Part shown: piece after piece, positions 35,842-44,916 of the stretch
How the letters are laid out: each line of letters opens with the position of its first letter
Position numbering within the stretch: the stretch's first letter is position 1
DNA from: an uncultured Muribaculaceae bacterium
GTDB lineage: Bacteria; Bacteroidota; Bacteroidia; Bacteroidales; Muribaculaceae
Length of the DNA: 64,000 nt
Assembly: GCA_947525975.1 (NCBI GenBank)
Contig: CANNVE010000009.1
Location: 1 to 64,000 of the forward strand
Direction of reading: 5' to 3'
Position numbers and translations under genes: made by a program
Notes under the pieces: generated by a model
What the model saw: only the letters and a program-made list of their open reading frames with translations
What the model was told of the DNA's origin: nothing
The model's database searches: none

Positions 35842-37245
35842 TTAAGGCCGCTTTGGTGCGTCAGCGCCGGTGCATTGCCATTGGTGGAGATCCGTCACAT
35901 CATCGAATGCGTAGGCTTTGCCCCATTCGGGCTGATACCCGTCCCACACCACGCTGCAGGCTGATAGCCACAGCCCGTCAACGCCCTTGAAGAGGAAAGC
36001 GTCGCGGGCTCGCTTGTCGACCGAGCCATCTTCGGGGTGCATGGTGAGCTGGAAATCGCTGATGCGCACATTGGTGATCTTTGAGTCAAAATTCTCGATG
36101 CGCACACCGCTCTCGCCATCGGCGATAATATTGCGCATGGTCACATTCTCTATCACGCCGCACTTCGCGTCGCCACGCTTCTGCGTGATAAAAAACACAG
36201 GATCGCCATTTCCCCACCAGAAAGGCGCATGGCGCACAGTGGATATGACCATATCGCTGAATGCCACGTTGCGCACATCGCCGCCGTCGCGCAGGATGAT
36301 GTTGATGCCTCTGTTGGCTCCGTTTATTATGCAGTTGGTCACTGCTATGCGCTCAAAATCAGCGTGGGATTCGGTGCCGATCTTCAATGCCGCCGATGAC
36401 GAGCGGAGCACGCAATTGCTGATGGCAATATCGCGGCACGGCTTTGGCTCGCCATCGCTCTTGGTAGTCTTCAGGCACAGAGCGTCATCGCCGGTGTCGA
36501 TAATGCAGTCGCTGATGACCACCCTCGAGCATCCGTCGATATCCAATCCGTCGGAATTCACGCCATTGATGCCCGACGACTTGATGTTGACCCCACGCAC
36601 CGCCACATCGTCGCATTGCTGTATGTGCACTCCCCAGCCCGACGACTCCTCTACGCCAAGATCAGTGATGCGCACCCCAGAGCATCCGCCCAGATCGATA
36701 GCAGACGGACACGGAAGCACCTTGCGGTATTTGGTGAGGTAATCGGCACCATATCTCGCCGCATTGTAAATCTCGCGCCCGGTGATGAAATCCGTGTTTT
36801 CAACGGTGGTATCCTTCGGTTCGCGTTGATACATCTGCCGCACAGCCCGGCAATGGATGCGCCCCGGGCCGCTGATGGCAATGTCATTGGCATCACGGGC
36901 GAGGATGACCACCTGGCATGCCTGCATATCGGCAGCGCCGGTGGGGATATCGGCGTAATGGGACGTATCGCGGCTCGCATACAATGTGGAGCCGGCCTGC
37001 AGCCGCAGATGCACATTGCTCTTCATCGCGATGTTGGCCACAAGATAATCACCGGGGGGCACTATCACCTCGCCGCCGCCTGCCGCCGCGCATGCGTCGA
37101 TAGCTTTCTGGAAAGCCGCGGCCGAAAGGCGCGTGGTATCGGAGACCGCACCATAATCCATCACATTATAGACGCCCGAGGACTTATCTCTGCCGCAGGC
37201 GCAAAACATGACGGCCAGCGCAACCGCCATCATCAATTTTTTCAT
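35842..37245 (-). CDS. GH28-family polygalacturonase-like lipoprotein
   Basis: 467 residues. A lipidation signal (Cys17 in FCACG) is followed by a right-handed beta-helix with the GH28 signatures NSDGLDID (230-237), DTGDDAL (Asp253/254) and KIGTES (288-293). These hydrolyse galacturonic-acid or rhamnogalacturonan linkages of pectin; the exact specificity is open. The usual SHG stretch is not obvious near the active site. It is convergent with the receptor gene (1 bp apart) and downstream of the kinase/phosphatase pair on its strand. Confidence 0.88.
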   Translation of the reverse strand: MKKLMMAVALAVMFCACGRDKSSGVYNVMDYGAVSDTTRLSAAAFQKAIDACAAAGGGEVIVPPGDYLVANIAMKSNVHLRLQAGSTLYASRDTSHYADIPTGAADMQACQVVILARDANDIAISGPGRIHCRAVRQMYQREPKDTTVENTDFITGREIYNAARYGADYLTKYRKVLPCPSAIDLGGCSGVRITDLGVEESSGWGVHIQQCDDVAVRGVNIKSSGINGVNSDGLDIDGCSRVVISDCIIDTGDDALCLKTTKSDGEPKPCRDIAISNCVLRSSSAALKIGTESHADFERIAVTNCIINGANRGINIILRDGGDVRNVAFSDMVISTVRHAPFWWGNGDPVFFITQKRGDAKCGVIENVTMRNIIADGESGVRIENFDSKITNVRISDFQLTMHPEDGSVDKRARDAFLFKGVDGLWLSACSVVWDGYQPEWGKAYAFDDVTDLHQWQCTGADAPKRP

Positions 37246-37251
37246 ATAGAT

Positions 37252-38931
37252 TCACTTTATCGGATAATCACAAACGAGACGCAGTCCCACTCCGAGACGC
37301 GCCTTGGCGTCATGCCTGACTTTGGAATACGGCAATCTTGGCTGCACCGAGTCAGGCTCGGAGGTCCAGTCGAGTCCGCATACGTGATAGATATCACTTC
37401 CCCCACGGCGCAGGATCGAAATGCCCGAAGGCTTATCCTTAGTCAGCTCCGACACATTTCCAAGCATATCGTAAAGGCCTAAAGCGTTTGGCTTCTTACG
37501 TCCGATTTTCTGCGGATTGGCCCTATTCTCTTTCAGCCAGCACACATCAGATGGATCGTCAGATCCTGAATATCTATGCCCCGAACCCTCAGGGCCGCCG
37601 CGGTAGGCAAACATCCATTCATCTGAGGTAGGCAATCTGAATTCCATACCGGTCTCTTTATTGAGGGCCTCAATAAGGCGTTCGCAATCATCGGGCGTCA
37701 TCGACATGGCGGGCAAATCAGGCCTGTCATAAAGAAATTTGTGGGTATCAGGGCCCATCACCTCGTTCCAAAGCGCCTGTGTCACCTCCTTGTCGGCCAT
37801 ATAAAACGTATCGGTTCCGCACACCACAGGCATCAACCTTATCTTCTGGCTGCCGACAGCCACAACGCGCGGCTTAAGACCGGAAGGGCCTGACTGCATC
37901 CAATAGGCAACGCCGAAAGCCAAAGCGCACACGCATGCTAATATGGCTGTCTTGCGCCAAGGAAATATTTTGACATCGCCTCCGATTTTGCCTGACGAAG
38001 CACCGCCGGCGGTGACATCAGCCACAGGCCAATCAATGGTGTCAATCCCCATGTCGTGCGCCATCTCAGCCACCGAGGGGGTGCGGTCGGCCACATCCGG
38101 CGCCATGGCCTTATATATGGCCTCGACCAAATGTTTGGGAGTGTCAGGAGACAACATGCGCTTAATTTCTTCACGGTCAAAAGCCGAAGATATGACTGGA
38201 GTCTGCCCCGTGAGCATGAACAGGAGGGTGGCGCCGAGGGCATAGACATCAGCCTGAGGGATGAACCGCGATATGCCCATCAACTCATATTGCTCCCTTG
38301 GAGCATATCCCTCGGAGCAACTGATGAACTGAATAGCTGACGTCACTTCGCCATCAAGTCCATAATGCTTAGACAGATCAAAATCAATCAGCACGGGCCT
38401 GAGGCGGTCGGTTATGTTATCGCGACCTATGATCACATTCTCAGGCTTGAGATCAAGATGGAGTATGCGCATGCTGTGTAGCAGATGCACCGCCTGCATC
38501 ACAGGCACAAAAAGCCCCATGGCAGCGTCAAGGTCGAGGCCGCCGCGCTCACTGACATACTCCGACAATGTGCATCCGCGCACCAACTCCATGACATAAT
38601 AGGCCGTATTGTTCTGCTCAAACACCTCATTCACCCCCACGATGTTGGGATAGTGTATGCCATTTAAATATATGCGTTTGGCCTGACTGATGAACGCACC
38701 TTTACCAATATCGTACTGCTCTTGGTTGACATTCGACACCCACACATCATCGCCTGAACGCGAACAGATGCTCGAAATGAAAAATTCTTTTACAGCAAGC
38801 CACTGGGTGATGTTCCCGGTCATGCGTCTGGCCAGATATGTGATGCCGAACCCTCCGGCACCCAGCACCTTCTCGATAGTGTAGGTGCCGTTGAGCAACC
38901 GTCCTTTCGGCAATACCTTGCTGGTGTCCAT
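37252..38931 (-). CDS. Ser/Thr protein kinase fused to a formylglycine-generating-enzyme-like domain
   Basis: 559 residues. A eukaryotic-type kinase (about 15-290) has glycine loop GAGGFG (24-29), Lys48 in AVKEF, and catalytic loop HLDLKPEN (158-165, Leu replacing the Arg of HRD). The metal motif reads DFD (183-185) instead of DFG. A membrane helix (about 327-345) leads to a C-terminal SUMF1/FGE-sulfatase-like domain (MADKEVTQALW, RLPTSDEWMFAYRGG, DMLGNVSEL) outside the membrane. It could be a sensor kinase whose outer domain binds a ligand. It starts 8 bp after the PP2C gene, in one operon. Confidence 0.88.
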   Translation of the reverse strand: MDTSKVLPKGRLLNGTYTIEKVLGAGGFGITYLARRMTGNITQWLAVKEFFISSICSRSGDDVWVSNVNQEQYDIGKGAFISQAKRIYLNGIHYPNIVGVNEVFEQNNTAYYVMELVRGCTLSEYVSERGGLDLDAAMGLFVPVMQAVHLLHSMRILHLDLKPENVIIGRDNITDRLRPVLIDFDLSKHYGLDGEVTSAIQFISCSEGYAPREQYELMGISRFIPQADVYALGATLLFMLTGQTPVISSAFDREEIKRMLSPDTPKHLVEAIYKAMAPDVADRTPSVAEMAHDMGIDTIDWPVADVTAGGASSGKIGGDVKIFPWRKTAILACVCALAFGVAYWMQSGPSGLKPRVVAVGSQKIRLMPVVCGTDTFYMADKEVTQALWNEVMGPDTHKFLYDRPDLPAMSMTPDDCERLIEALNKETGMEFRLPTSDEWMFAYRGGPEGSGHRYSGSDDPSDVCWLKENRANPQKIGRKKPNALGLYDMLGNVSELTKDKPSGISILRRGGSDIYHVCGLDWTSEPDSVQPRLPYSKVRHDAKARLGVGLRLVCDYPIK

Positions 38932-38939
38932 ATCTTATG

Positions 38940-39965
38940 TCATTTGCGAGATGCGAAAAACAGAAGCACCAAAGCAATGGCAAGCAGCGCCACCACGGCG
39001 AGCAAAAGCCATCGGGCGCGCGAAGAGCGGGCTTCGCGCTCTTGAGCCATGCCGGCAGTCAACGGGGCATTGCGCTCTATGGCCGCAGCGGGCGCGGCTG
39101 TCGCCTCAGGGAGACTGCGCTCTTCGTCAGCCATGGGCGCGGCTGTCGCCTCGGGAGCATCTCCCGGCTCGGCGATGACATCTGTAATGTGCACTACAAA
39201 TGCCGTATGGTTATCCTGGTTGGCTTCTGTCTCCCGCTTTAGAGTCTCCATCTTGCTTGAATCATCGCCTCCGGCCTCTGAAAATATCTCACGGATGCGG
39301 TCATCTTCCATGCGCTCAAGCATGCCGTCAGAACACATATAGAAATAATCTCCCGGGCGCACATCTTCGGTGGCGTATACGTCAGCGCGAGGCCTGCGAT
39401 CGAGATGAGGCTGGAGCGCGCGCGTGATCACATTGCGGCGCGGCGAATGCTTGGCCTCTTCCTCAGTGAGCTCACCAATGCGCACAAGGTCGTTGACGAG
39501 AGAATGATCGTAAGTCTTATGGATTATTCGCGTGGAGGCGCCGTCCTTTCCGGGGCGTATGTGGTAGACTCGGCTGTCGCCCATATGGCCAATGAAAGCT
39601 CCTGCGCGGGAAAGCATGAGAAAGGTCATGGTGGTGCCCATCTTCTTTTTCGACTCAGGGTTCACGTCCTTCTCATCAAGTCCTCTGAAAGCGGCGTCGA
39701 GAGCGGCATCGAATGTGGCTCGCGAAAAGTCTGCCCCTCCGTCGAGGGCATCGTTGACCGATCGGCTCATCTCTTCGCACACTGTGGCGCTGGCCACCTC
39801 GCCTGCATCGTGGCCGCCCATGCCGTCGCACAGGATAAACATGCGATCGGCCTCTGTCGATTCTCCAAATGCAGGATACATGCTGTCCTCCTGATGAGGA
39901 TTTCCGGCCTTGTCGACACGTTGGCCGAACTCCCATATATCGTAGACTTTCAGTTTGTATTCCAT
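38940..39965 (-). CDS. PP2C-family protein phosphatase with C-terminal membrane anchor
   Basis: 341 residues. The phosphatase domain (about 5-245) carries the metal-binding motifs FILCDGMGGHDAGEVAS and YMCSDGML and NQDNHTA. A linker rich in Pro/Ala/Glu follows, with a final membrane helix (WLLLAVVALLAIALVLLFFA). It removes phosphate from Ser/Thr and is the natural counterpart of the kinase that follows 8 bp later. Together they form a classical kinase/phosphatase switch anchored at the inner membrane. Confidence 0.92.
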   Translation of the reverse strand: MEYKLKVYDIWEFGQRVDKAGNPHQEDSMYPAFGESTEADRMFILCDGMGGHDAGEVASATVCEEMSRSVNDALDGGADFSRATFDAALDAAFRGLDEKDVNPESKKKMGTTMTFLMLSRAGAFIGHMGDSRVYHIRPGKDGASTRIIHKTYDHSLVNDLVRIGELTEEEAKHSPRRNVITRALQPHLDRRPRADVYATEDVRPGDYFYMCSDGMLERMEDDRIREIFSEAGGDDSSKMETLKRETEANQDNHTAFVVHITDVIAEPGDAPEATAAPMADEERSLPEATAAPAAAIERNAPLTAGMAQEREARSSRARWLLLAVVALLAIALVLLFFASRK

Positions 39966-40022
39966 GAGCGATAATCAATATGCTGTTAGAGCCAAGCGTG
40001 AGACATGGCAGTTATTCCATTG

Positions 40023-40030
40023 CAAATATA
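40023..40030 (-). promoter_or_regulatory. -7 box of the phosphatase-kinase operon
   Basis: Reads TATATTTG on the minus strand, about 58 bp before the phosphatase start. Confidence 0.6.
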
Positions 40031-40147
40031 GTCATTTTTTAGTGAAAATCACACCAACAGCAAAAAAAAGAATGTCAGAGGCATAAAGTGCCAAGGATTT
40101 ATGTCAGATTTTGATATCCAAAAGATTTCCAATTAAAAAAAATTTAA

Positions 40148-40155
40148 TATATTTG
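40148..40155 (+). promoter_or_regulatory. -7 box of the Rpn gene
   Basis: TATATTTG in an AT-rich stretch; divergent from the box at 40023. An in-frame ATG at 40166 is just 10 bp away; the ATG at 40244 fits the family N-terminus better. Confidence 0.6.
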
Positions 40156-40243
40156 CAATTGATAGATGCGGACGCGCCCAAACATGCCAAAGCCTATCAC
40201 CTACGCAAGGTCAGGCATTCATCCACCCTCACATACAAATCAA

Positions 40244-41155
40244 ATGGAAAAGAGCCCAATATTCATGAACCTGATGACCGATTTCGCTTTCAAAAGGCTT
40301 TTCGGAAGCGAGAAATGCAAGCGGATACTCATACGGTTCCTCAACATACTGTTCGCGGCAGATGGCCTGACTGTAGACGATGTCACATTTCATGACAAGG
40401 AGGTGCTCCCCGACAATCCTGACGGGAAAAGGATCCTTTACGATGTCTATTGTACCACTCCGGGTGAAAAAGAGCACATAATCGTGGAGATGCAGCAGGT
40501 ATACCACGACCTATTCGAGAACCGCACTGTCTATTACGCCTCAAAAGCCCTTTCGTCACAAGGCAGAAAGGGCGGCAGTTACGGCCTAAAGCCGGTCTAC
40601 ACAATATTTCTTGTGGATTTTCATTTCGACCACATGGCCCGGAAAGGAATCCATGATGTGAGATTGACCGACATACATAGCCATGAGGTCTATTCCGACT
40701 TGTTGAGAATGATATTCGTGCATCTATCTGAGACCAAACAATCTTGGGAGGAGTGCCAAACCGATTACGACAAAATTGTGTTTATCATAAAAAACATGCA
40801 TAAGATGGACAAGGAATCAAAAGCATACAAGAGCGGGGAGTTTCCCGAATTTTTCCATGAGTCTGAAATCACATCCTTGGCCGCAGAGGAGGCTGTGGCC
40901 TACAATCAGTCACAACAGAAATATTTCGACAACCTCGCAGCCGTCGACTACGCCTCCCGCAGCTCATTTGAAAAAGGCAGAGAGGAAGGCAGAGAAGAAG
41001 GCAGAGAAGAAGGCAGAGAGGAAGGGCTGCTGATAGGTCGCGAAGAAGGGCTGTTAGAAGGCAGAGAAAGGGAGAGGATGGCATTGGCGAAGAGACTGAA
41101 AGAAGAAGGCATGCCTTGTGAATTCATTTTCAGGGTCACCGGAATATCTTTGTAG
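40244..41155 (+). CDS. Rpn-family PD-(D/E)XK nuclease / transposase-like protein
   Basis: 303 residues from the ATG at 40244 (MEKSPIFMNLMTDFAFKRLFG), the usual N-terminus of the family. The nuclease core includes the FAFKRLFG start, VDDVTFHDKEV, and HIIVEMQQ with the E-x-Q catalytic strand. Members promote recombination by DNA cleavage and vary in copy number between strains. The tail has tandem Gly-Arg-Glu-Glu repeats made by a 12-bp DNA repeat, then a short helical end (RLKEEGMPCEFIFRVTGI) typical of the family. It stands alone. Confidence 0.85.
   Translation: MEKSPIFMNLMTDFAFKRLFGSEKCKRILIRFLNILFAADGLTVDDVTFHDKEVLPDNPDGKRILYDVYCTTPGEKEHIIVEMQQVYHDLFENRTVYYASKALSSQGRKGGSYGLKPVYTIFLVDFHFDHMARKGIHDVRLTDIHSHEVYSDLLRMIFVHLSETKQSWEECQTDYDKIVFIIKNMHKMDKESKAYKSGEFPEFFHESEITSLAAEEAVAYNQSQQKYFDNLAAVDYASRSSFEKGREEGREEGREEGREEGLLIGREEGLLEGRERERMALAKRLKEEGMPCEFIFRVTGISL
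40976..41023 (+). repeat. 12-bp tandem repeat inside the Rpn gene
   Basis: Four units of GGCAGAGARGAA (R is A or G), in frame, encoding GREE repeats, with degenerate copies after it. Replication slippage would change the repeat number without breaking the frame. Confidence 0.9.
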
Positions 41156-41313
41156 CGCACTCTTATCCCTAAGGGGCAAATCTTTACACAATAGCCTAAC
41201 GACACCATACTCGGCCCGTGCGTTTCGGAGAAACGCACCTCCACATCCATTCTACAAAAGAGGCACCAATATTTGACATATTGGCACCCTTTTCAATGCC
41301 ATTCCCTATCCAA

Positions 41314-41654
41314 TCATTCGTCGACATACAACGAATAAGCCGGCACAATACCTGCGTCAGTGATTTTCTGACTTGCAGTGGTGGTGTACTCCAAGGTATC
41401 GCCAGGCATGATGAATTCCCAAGCGTAATTTTTGCCATATCCCATCATTATTTTTGCGGATGCGTCAACGGCACATCGGCCACAAACGCTCCTCCGGAGT
41501 CGATGTCGGCCACTGTCACGATATTTTTATTGCGCCGCATACAACGGCCATCAGAACAAATAGTCTCTTCATATTTCCACTCGCCTTTGTGATTCATTGC
41601 CAATAAGCCGCACGAATACACAGAAAATTTGAACAAATGATAGTTCTTCTCTCT
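41314..41654 (-). pseudogene. Frameshifted gene of unknown function
   Basis: On the minus strand one frame is open from 41654 down to a TAA at 41450-41448, with a protein-like product including NIVTVADIDSGGAFVADVPL. A different frame then continues with IMMGYGKNYAWEF and EYTTTASQKITDAGIVPAY to a TGA at 41316-41314. Adding one A to the five-A run at 41451-41455 joins the two into a single product of about 110 residues. The 5' part also lacks a convincing start (TTG at 41636, ATG at 41597) and has an in-frame stop upstream. Either a decayed gene fragment or a homopolymer assembly error. Family not recognised. Confidence 0.5.
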
Positions 41655-41675
41655 TTATTCGCCACCTAATAGCAA

Positions 41676-42221
41676 TCACCACGGACGACGCGGAGGCTCT
41701 GCGGGCTTGAAATCCCATGGCGTTTTGTGATAGTCAGTTATACGCTTCCCGGCAGTATTCAGGAGATACCATCCCATCACCTTATCTTTTACGAGGGCAA
41801 CTCCGCGATGAAAAGGATAAGCGTCATCAAAATATTCTGGCACAAGCCTTTTCCCTTGCCCGTTGATGAACGTCCATCCCATGACTTTATCCTTCACGAG
41901 AGCATACCCTTCATGGAAATCATCAACATCACTGTAGTATTCCGTGAATCTTTTCCCGGATAGGTCTATGAAGCACCATCCCATGATTTTATCCTTTACA
42001 GCGGCCGCTCCTTGGCTATAAGGACGTATTTCTTCATAGTAATCGCTGATCCTTTCACCCTCGATGTCCGAGACATACCATCCCATGATCCGGTCCCTTT
42101 GGATTATTAGGCTTGGGGCATCATCATAATAGTAATTGCTATTGTCGTAGGGATAATAATATTGCGCATCCGCGACGGCAAACGCACAAAACAGCGAAAT
42201 GATGAGGATCAGGTTTTTCAT
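41676..42221 (-). CDS. Exported WG-repeat protein
   Basis: 181 residues. A signal peptide (MKNLILIISLFCAFAVADA) is followed by a Tyr/Asn/Asp-rich linker and four WG-type repeats, each with the core MGW plus a following Gly (MGWYVSDIEGERIS, MGWCFIDLSGKRFT, MGWTFINGQGKRLV, MGWYLLNTAGKRIT). WG repeats form beta units that probably mediate protein contacts. The repeats are also visible in the DNA. Function unknown. Confidence 0.8.
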   Translation of the reverse strand: MKNLILIISLFCAFAVADAQYYYPYDNSNYYYDDAPSLIIQRDRIMGWYVSDIEGERISDYYEEIRPYSQGAAAVKDKIMGWCFIDLSGKRFTEYYSDVDDFHEGYALVKDKVMGWTFINGQGKRLVPEYFDDAYPFHRGVALVKDKVMGWYLLNTAGKRITDYHKTPWDFKPAEPPRRPW

Positions 42222-42416
42222 ATCGATCTTTTTTCTTTAGACTCCCTATAAATTAAATAGCTTAAAAACGACCATGGTATTTTTTAACCGTCACTCCCCG
42301 AAATTCCGCACAGAGAAGGATTGTGATCAATGACTACGTTAAAAAAGCCGCATGGCCGAACTTTTGTCATCTCCCGATTGTAGATATTGCATCAACACGT
42401 CTCAACTTTCAGCATC

Positions 42417-43823
42417 ATGAACGTTTCTCTTTTTTTGCCGCTCATCGCGGCCAATGGCTCAAGCAGCCTGCTATTGAATGACAGCATGACCGATGACACA
42501 CTGCGCATCGGCGGCTGGATCATGTCGCTCGTGTACCACATACTCGACCTCTTCGGACTCGGACACGAAAGCGCCTTCACGGCGTGGATCTACGTGCTCC
42601 TGGTGTGCGTGCTTTCGTTCGCCATAGGCTATGTGGTGAAATGGTGCATTCTTTGGGCCGTGGACCTCATCACCAGGCACTACGACAATGACATACTAAA
42701 CAACCTCAACCGCTGGCGCTTCTTTTCAAAGCTGAGCAGCGTCATTCCCCCGATTTTCTTCCTGATATTCATACAGCTCACCCTCAACACCATGCACAGC
42801 GGCGCCATCTGGCTCGAGCGCATCACGGGCATCTACATCGCTGTGGTGCTCGCCATCGCAGTAATTGGCCTGATTGACGCGATCTGGAATCACATCAACA
42901 CCCGCCAGAACCAGAAAAAGCTCCCGCTCAACGGCCTTGTGCAATTGCTCAAGGTGGTGATATGGATCATTGTCGTCATCACATGCGTGTCAATTATCGT
43001 AGACAAGTCTCCCCTTTCGCTCCTGGCCGGCCTCGGCGCATTCGCCGCCGTGCTGATGCTGGTATTCAAGGATTCGATCCTCGGCGTGGTGGCCGGTGTG
43101 CAACTGTCAGAAAACGACTCGCTCCATGTGGGCGACTGGATCAAGGTTGACGGCACCGACGCAAACGGCACTGTCAGCGAGGTCTCGCTCACCACAGTCA
43201 AAGTCGTGAACTGGGACAAGACCACCACTTCTCTGCCCCCCTACTCGCTCGTGTCGGGCAGCTTCACCAACTACCGCTCGATGCAGGAGAGCAACACCCG
43301 CCGCATACAGCGGTCGTGGATGGTCGACGCCGACAGCATCGTGCCTCTCGATGATGCTCTAAAGACGGAAATCAAGAGCCTGCCATTCATGTCGGACTAT
43401 TTCGACTCGCAGACCGACGATCCGTCGCGCCCCACAGAGACCAACCTCGGCGCATTCCGCGCATACCTGGAGATGTACCTCGCGGCAAACAAGCACATCG
43501 ACCGCGACAGCACTCACTTCGTGACCACGCTGGCGCAGACCAACGGCGGAGTGCCTTTGCAGCTCTACTGCTTCACCAACACCTCGGCATGGATCGACTA
43601 CGAGCACATACAAGCCATGGTGTTTGAGCATGTGGCCGTGACTATGGCCAAATTCCATCTCTACACATTCGAGAACGCTTCAGGCCGCGACACTATCGTA
43701 GACGGATACATGAGCAACGGGCGCCTGCCCGACGGCCTGCTCGGCATCCCCTACCCATTCTATCTTGGAGCCGACAATCCCGAAAACCCGGGAGCACAGC
43801 CCAAGGCCCCGGCCAAACAATAA
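42417..43823 (+). CDS. Mechanosensitive channel, large MscS/YbdG type
   Basis: 468 residues from the ATG at 42417; ten extra codons upstream are possible but lack support. Five membrane helices precede the pore region (SLLAGLGAFAAVLMLVFKDS), then the beta-domain start SLHVGDWIKVDG and a long C-terminal domain. This matches the YbdG/MscM-like branch better than short MscS; it opens on osmotic downshock. It differs strongly from the MscS gene at 920. It ends in a two-way terminator shared with the convergent lipoprotein gene. Confidence 0.9.
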   Translation: MNVSLFLPLIAANGSSSLLLNDSMTDDTLRIGGWIMSLVYHILDLFGLGHESAFTAWIYVLLVCVLSFAIGYVVKWCILWAVDLITRHYDNDILNNLNRWRFFSKLSSVIPPIFFLIFIQLTLNTMHSGAIWLERITGIYIAVVLAIAVIGLIDAIWNHINTRQNQKKLPLNGLVQLLKVVIWIIVVITCVSIIVDKSPLSLLAGLGAFAAVLMLVFKDSILGVVAGVQLSENDSLHVGDWIKVDGTDANGTVSEVSLTTVKVVNWDKTTTSLPPYSLVSGSFTNYRSMQESNTRRIQRSWMVDADSIVPLDDALKTEIKSLPFMSDYFDSQTDDPSRPTETNLGAFRAYLEMYLAANKHIDRDSTHFVTTLAQTNGGVPLQLYCFTNTSAWIDYEHIQAMVFEHVAVTMAKFHLYTFENASGRDTIVDGYMSNGRLPDGLLGIPYPFYLGADNPENPGAQPKAPAKQ

Positions 43824-43862
43824 AGAAAAGCGATATGGCTCAGAGCCATATCGCTTTTCTTT
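43822..43862. terminator. Bidirectional terminator between convergent genes
   Basis: A perfect 19-bp stem (AAAGAAAAGCGATATGGCT and its complement at 43844-43862) with a 3-nt loop. It has A-rich and T-rich ends on both strands and begins inside the stop codon of the MscS-type gene. Confidence 0.95.
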
Positions 43863-43880
43863 ATGTTATCAGATCGGGTC

Positions 43881-44738
43881 TCACCAAGTGAAATGCACGT
43901 TATCCACATCTTCGTAACTGTTTTTTCCAACCATTGATGTGGGCAGGCCGTTGGCATTGAGGGTCCATGTGAAGTTATTGAAGTAGATGTAGGTCTGGCC
44001 GGGATACATCTCTTCCAGGCTCTCATTGCGCAGGGGAAGGCTTTTGGTGGCCTTGCCAAGCAGACCGGCGTAATATGCCACATCCATCTCATCCATGTCG
44101 ATGTCGAAGCAATCGTCAAAAAGCATGATGCCGCCCTTGTTGGCGATAGGAGTCTTCACATCATCATTCACGTAGAGTATGATAGTCTCATCGACTGACT
44201 TATCGTCGCGGTCCAAAGTGGCTACTTTCGTGATGTTTCCGTCAGTGTAAGTGATAGTAGTCACCTCGTTGCCTTCGCTGCGTATCATTGATTTGAGCTG
44301 GCCGTCAGCGTTGTATTCGAAATCCCATGTATCCTCATCGTTGTCCTCATCGTCAGCGTAGACTTCCAGGGCATGCTTGATGTATCCGTCTTCGTTGAGC
44401 TGGATGTAGAATATGGCATCCAACTCGTCGTTATCGTAGAGCGACATTGTCATGTCGTAGTTTGCTCGAGACACGGGTGAATAGTCGAATACTACCTTGG
44501 TTGTCTCATTGTATGAGCCTTCCTGGTATACCGATAAAATCTCTGTGACGCGGCCTTGGGCATCGGTCTTGATGTCGGCGCCGTCCACGCTCTTGGGAAG
44601 ACCTGCGGGGAAGACTTCGGCCACATGGTCTGAATCGATCGGCCCTACGGGGCCGTCGTTGTCGTCGCTGCACGAAGTGAAGCCGATCATGGCCACACCG
44701 AGCGAAAGCAGCGCGGCGAAAAATTTGTTGTTGTTCAT
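43881..44738 (-). CDS. DUF4595-like lipoprotein
   Basis: 285 residues. Signal peptide with lipobox IGFTSC followed by the acidic SDDNDG. The mature part is a chain of RHS-like beta hairpins (DAQGRVTEILSVY, FEYNADGQLKSMIRSEG, YTDGNITKVATL, LNANGLPTSMVG), as in the Bacteroidota DUF4595 family. Surface lipoprotein of unknown role. A promoter box on its strand lies at 44790-44797. Confidence 0.75.
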   Translation of the reverse strand: MNNNKFFAALLSLGVAMIGFTSCSDDNDGPVGPIDSDHVAEVFPAGLPKSVDGADIKTDAQGRVTEILSVYQEGSYNETTKVVFDYSPVSRANYDMTMSLYDNDELDAIFYIQLNEDGYIKHALEVYADDEDNDEDTWDFEYNADGQLKSMIRSEGNEVTTITYTDGNITKVATLDRDDKSVDETIILYVNDDVKTPIANKGGIMLFDDCFDIDMDEMDVAYYAGLLGKATKSLPLRNESLEEMYPGQTYIYFNNFTWTLNANGLPTSMVGKNSYEDVDNVHFTW

Positions 44739-44789
44739 TTTTGGTTTTGGTGTTTGTGTATGTTATTTCATTTCCAACTTTTCAGACCG

Positions 44790-44797
44790 CAAAGTTA
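44790..44797 (-). promoter_or_regulatory. -7 box of the DUF4595 lipoprotein
   Basis: Reads TAACTTTG on the minus strand, 51 bp before the start; a TTTG on the same strand lies about 16 bp upstream. Confidence 0.65.
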
Positions 44798-44916
44798 CTG
44801 AATTAATCCGGAACAAAAAAGCTAAAAAATCGGCGCGAGAAACCTTATTATATGGAGGATTTTCGCTTACTTTGCAATATGAGGCAAATCCGCCTTTCTC
44901 AAGCCCTCAAATAATA

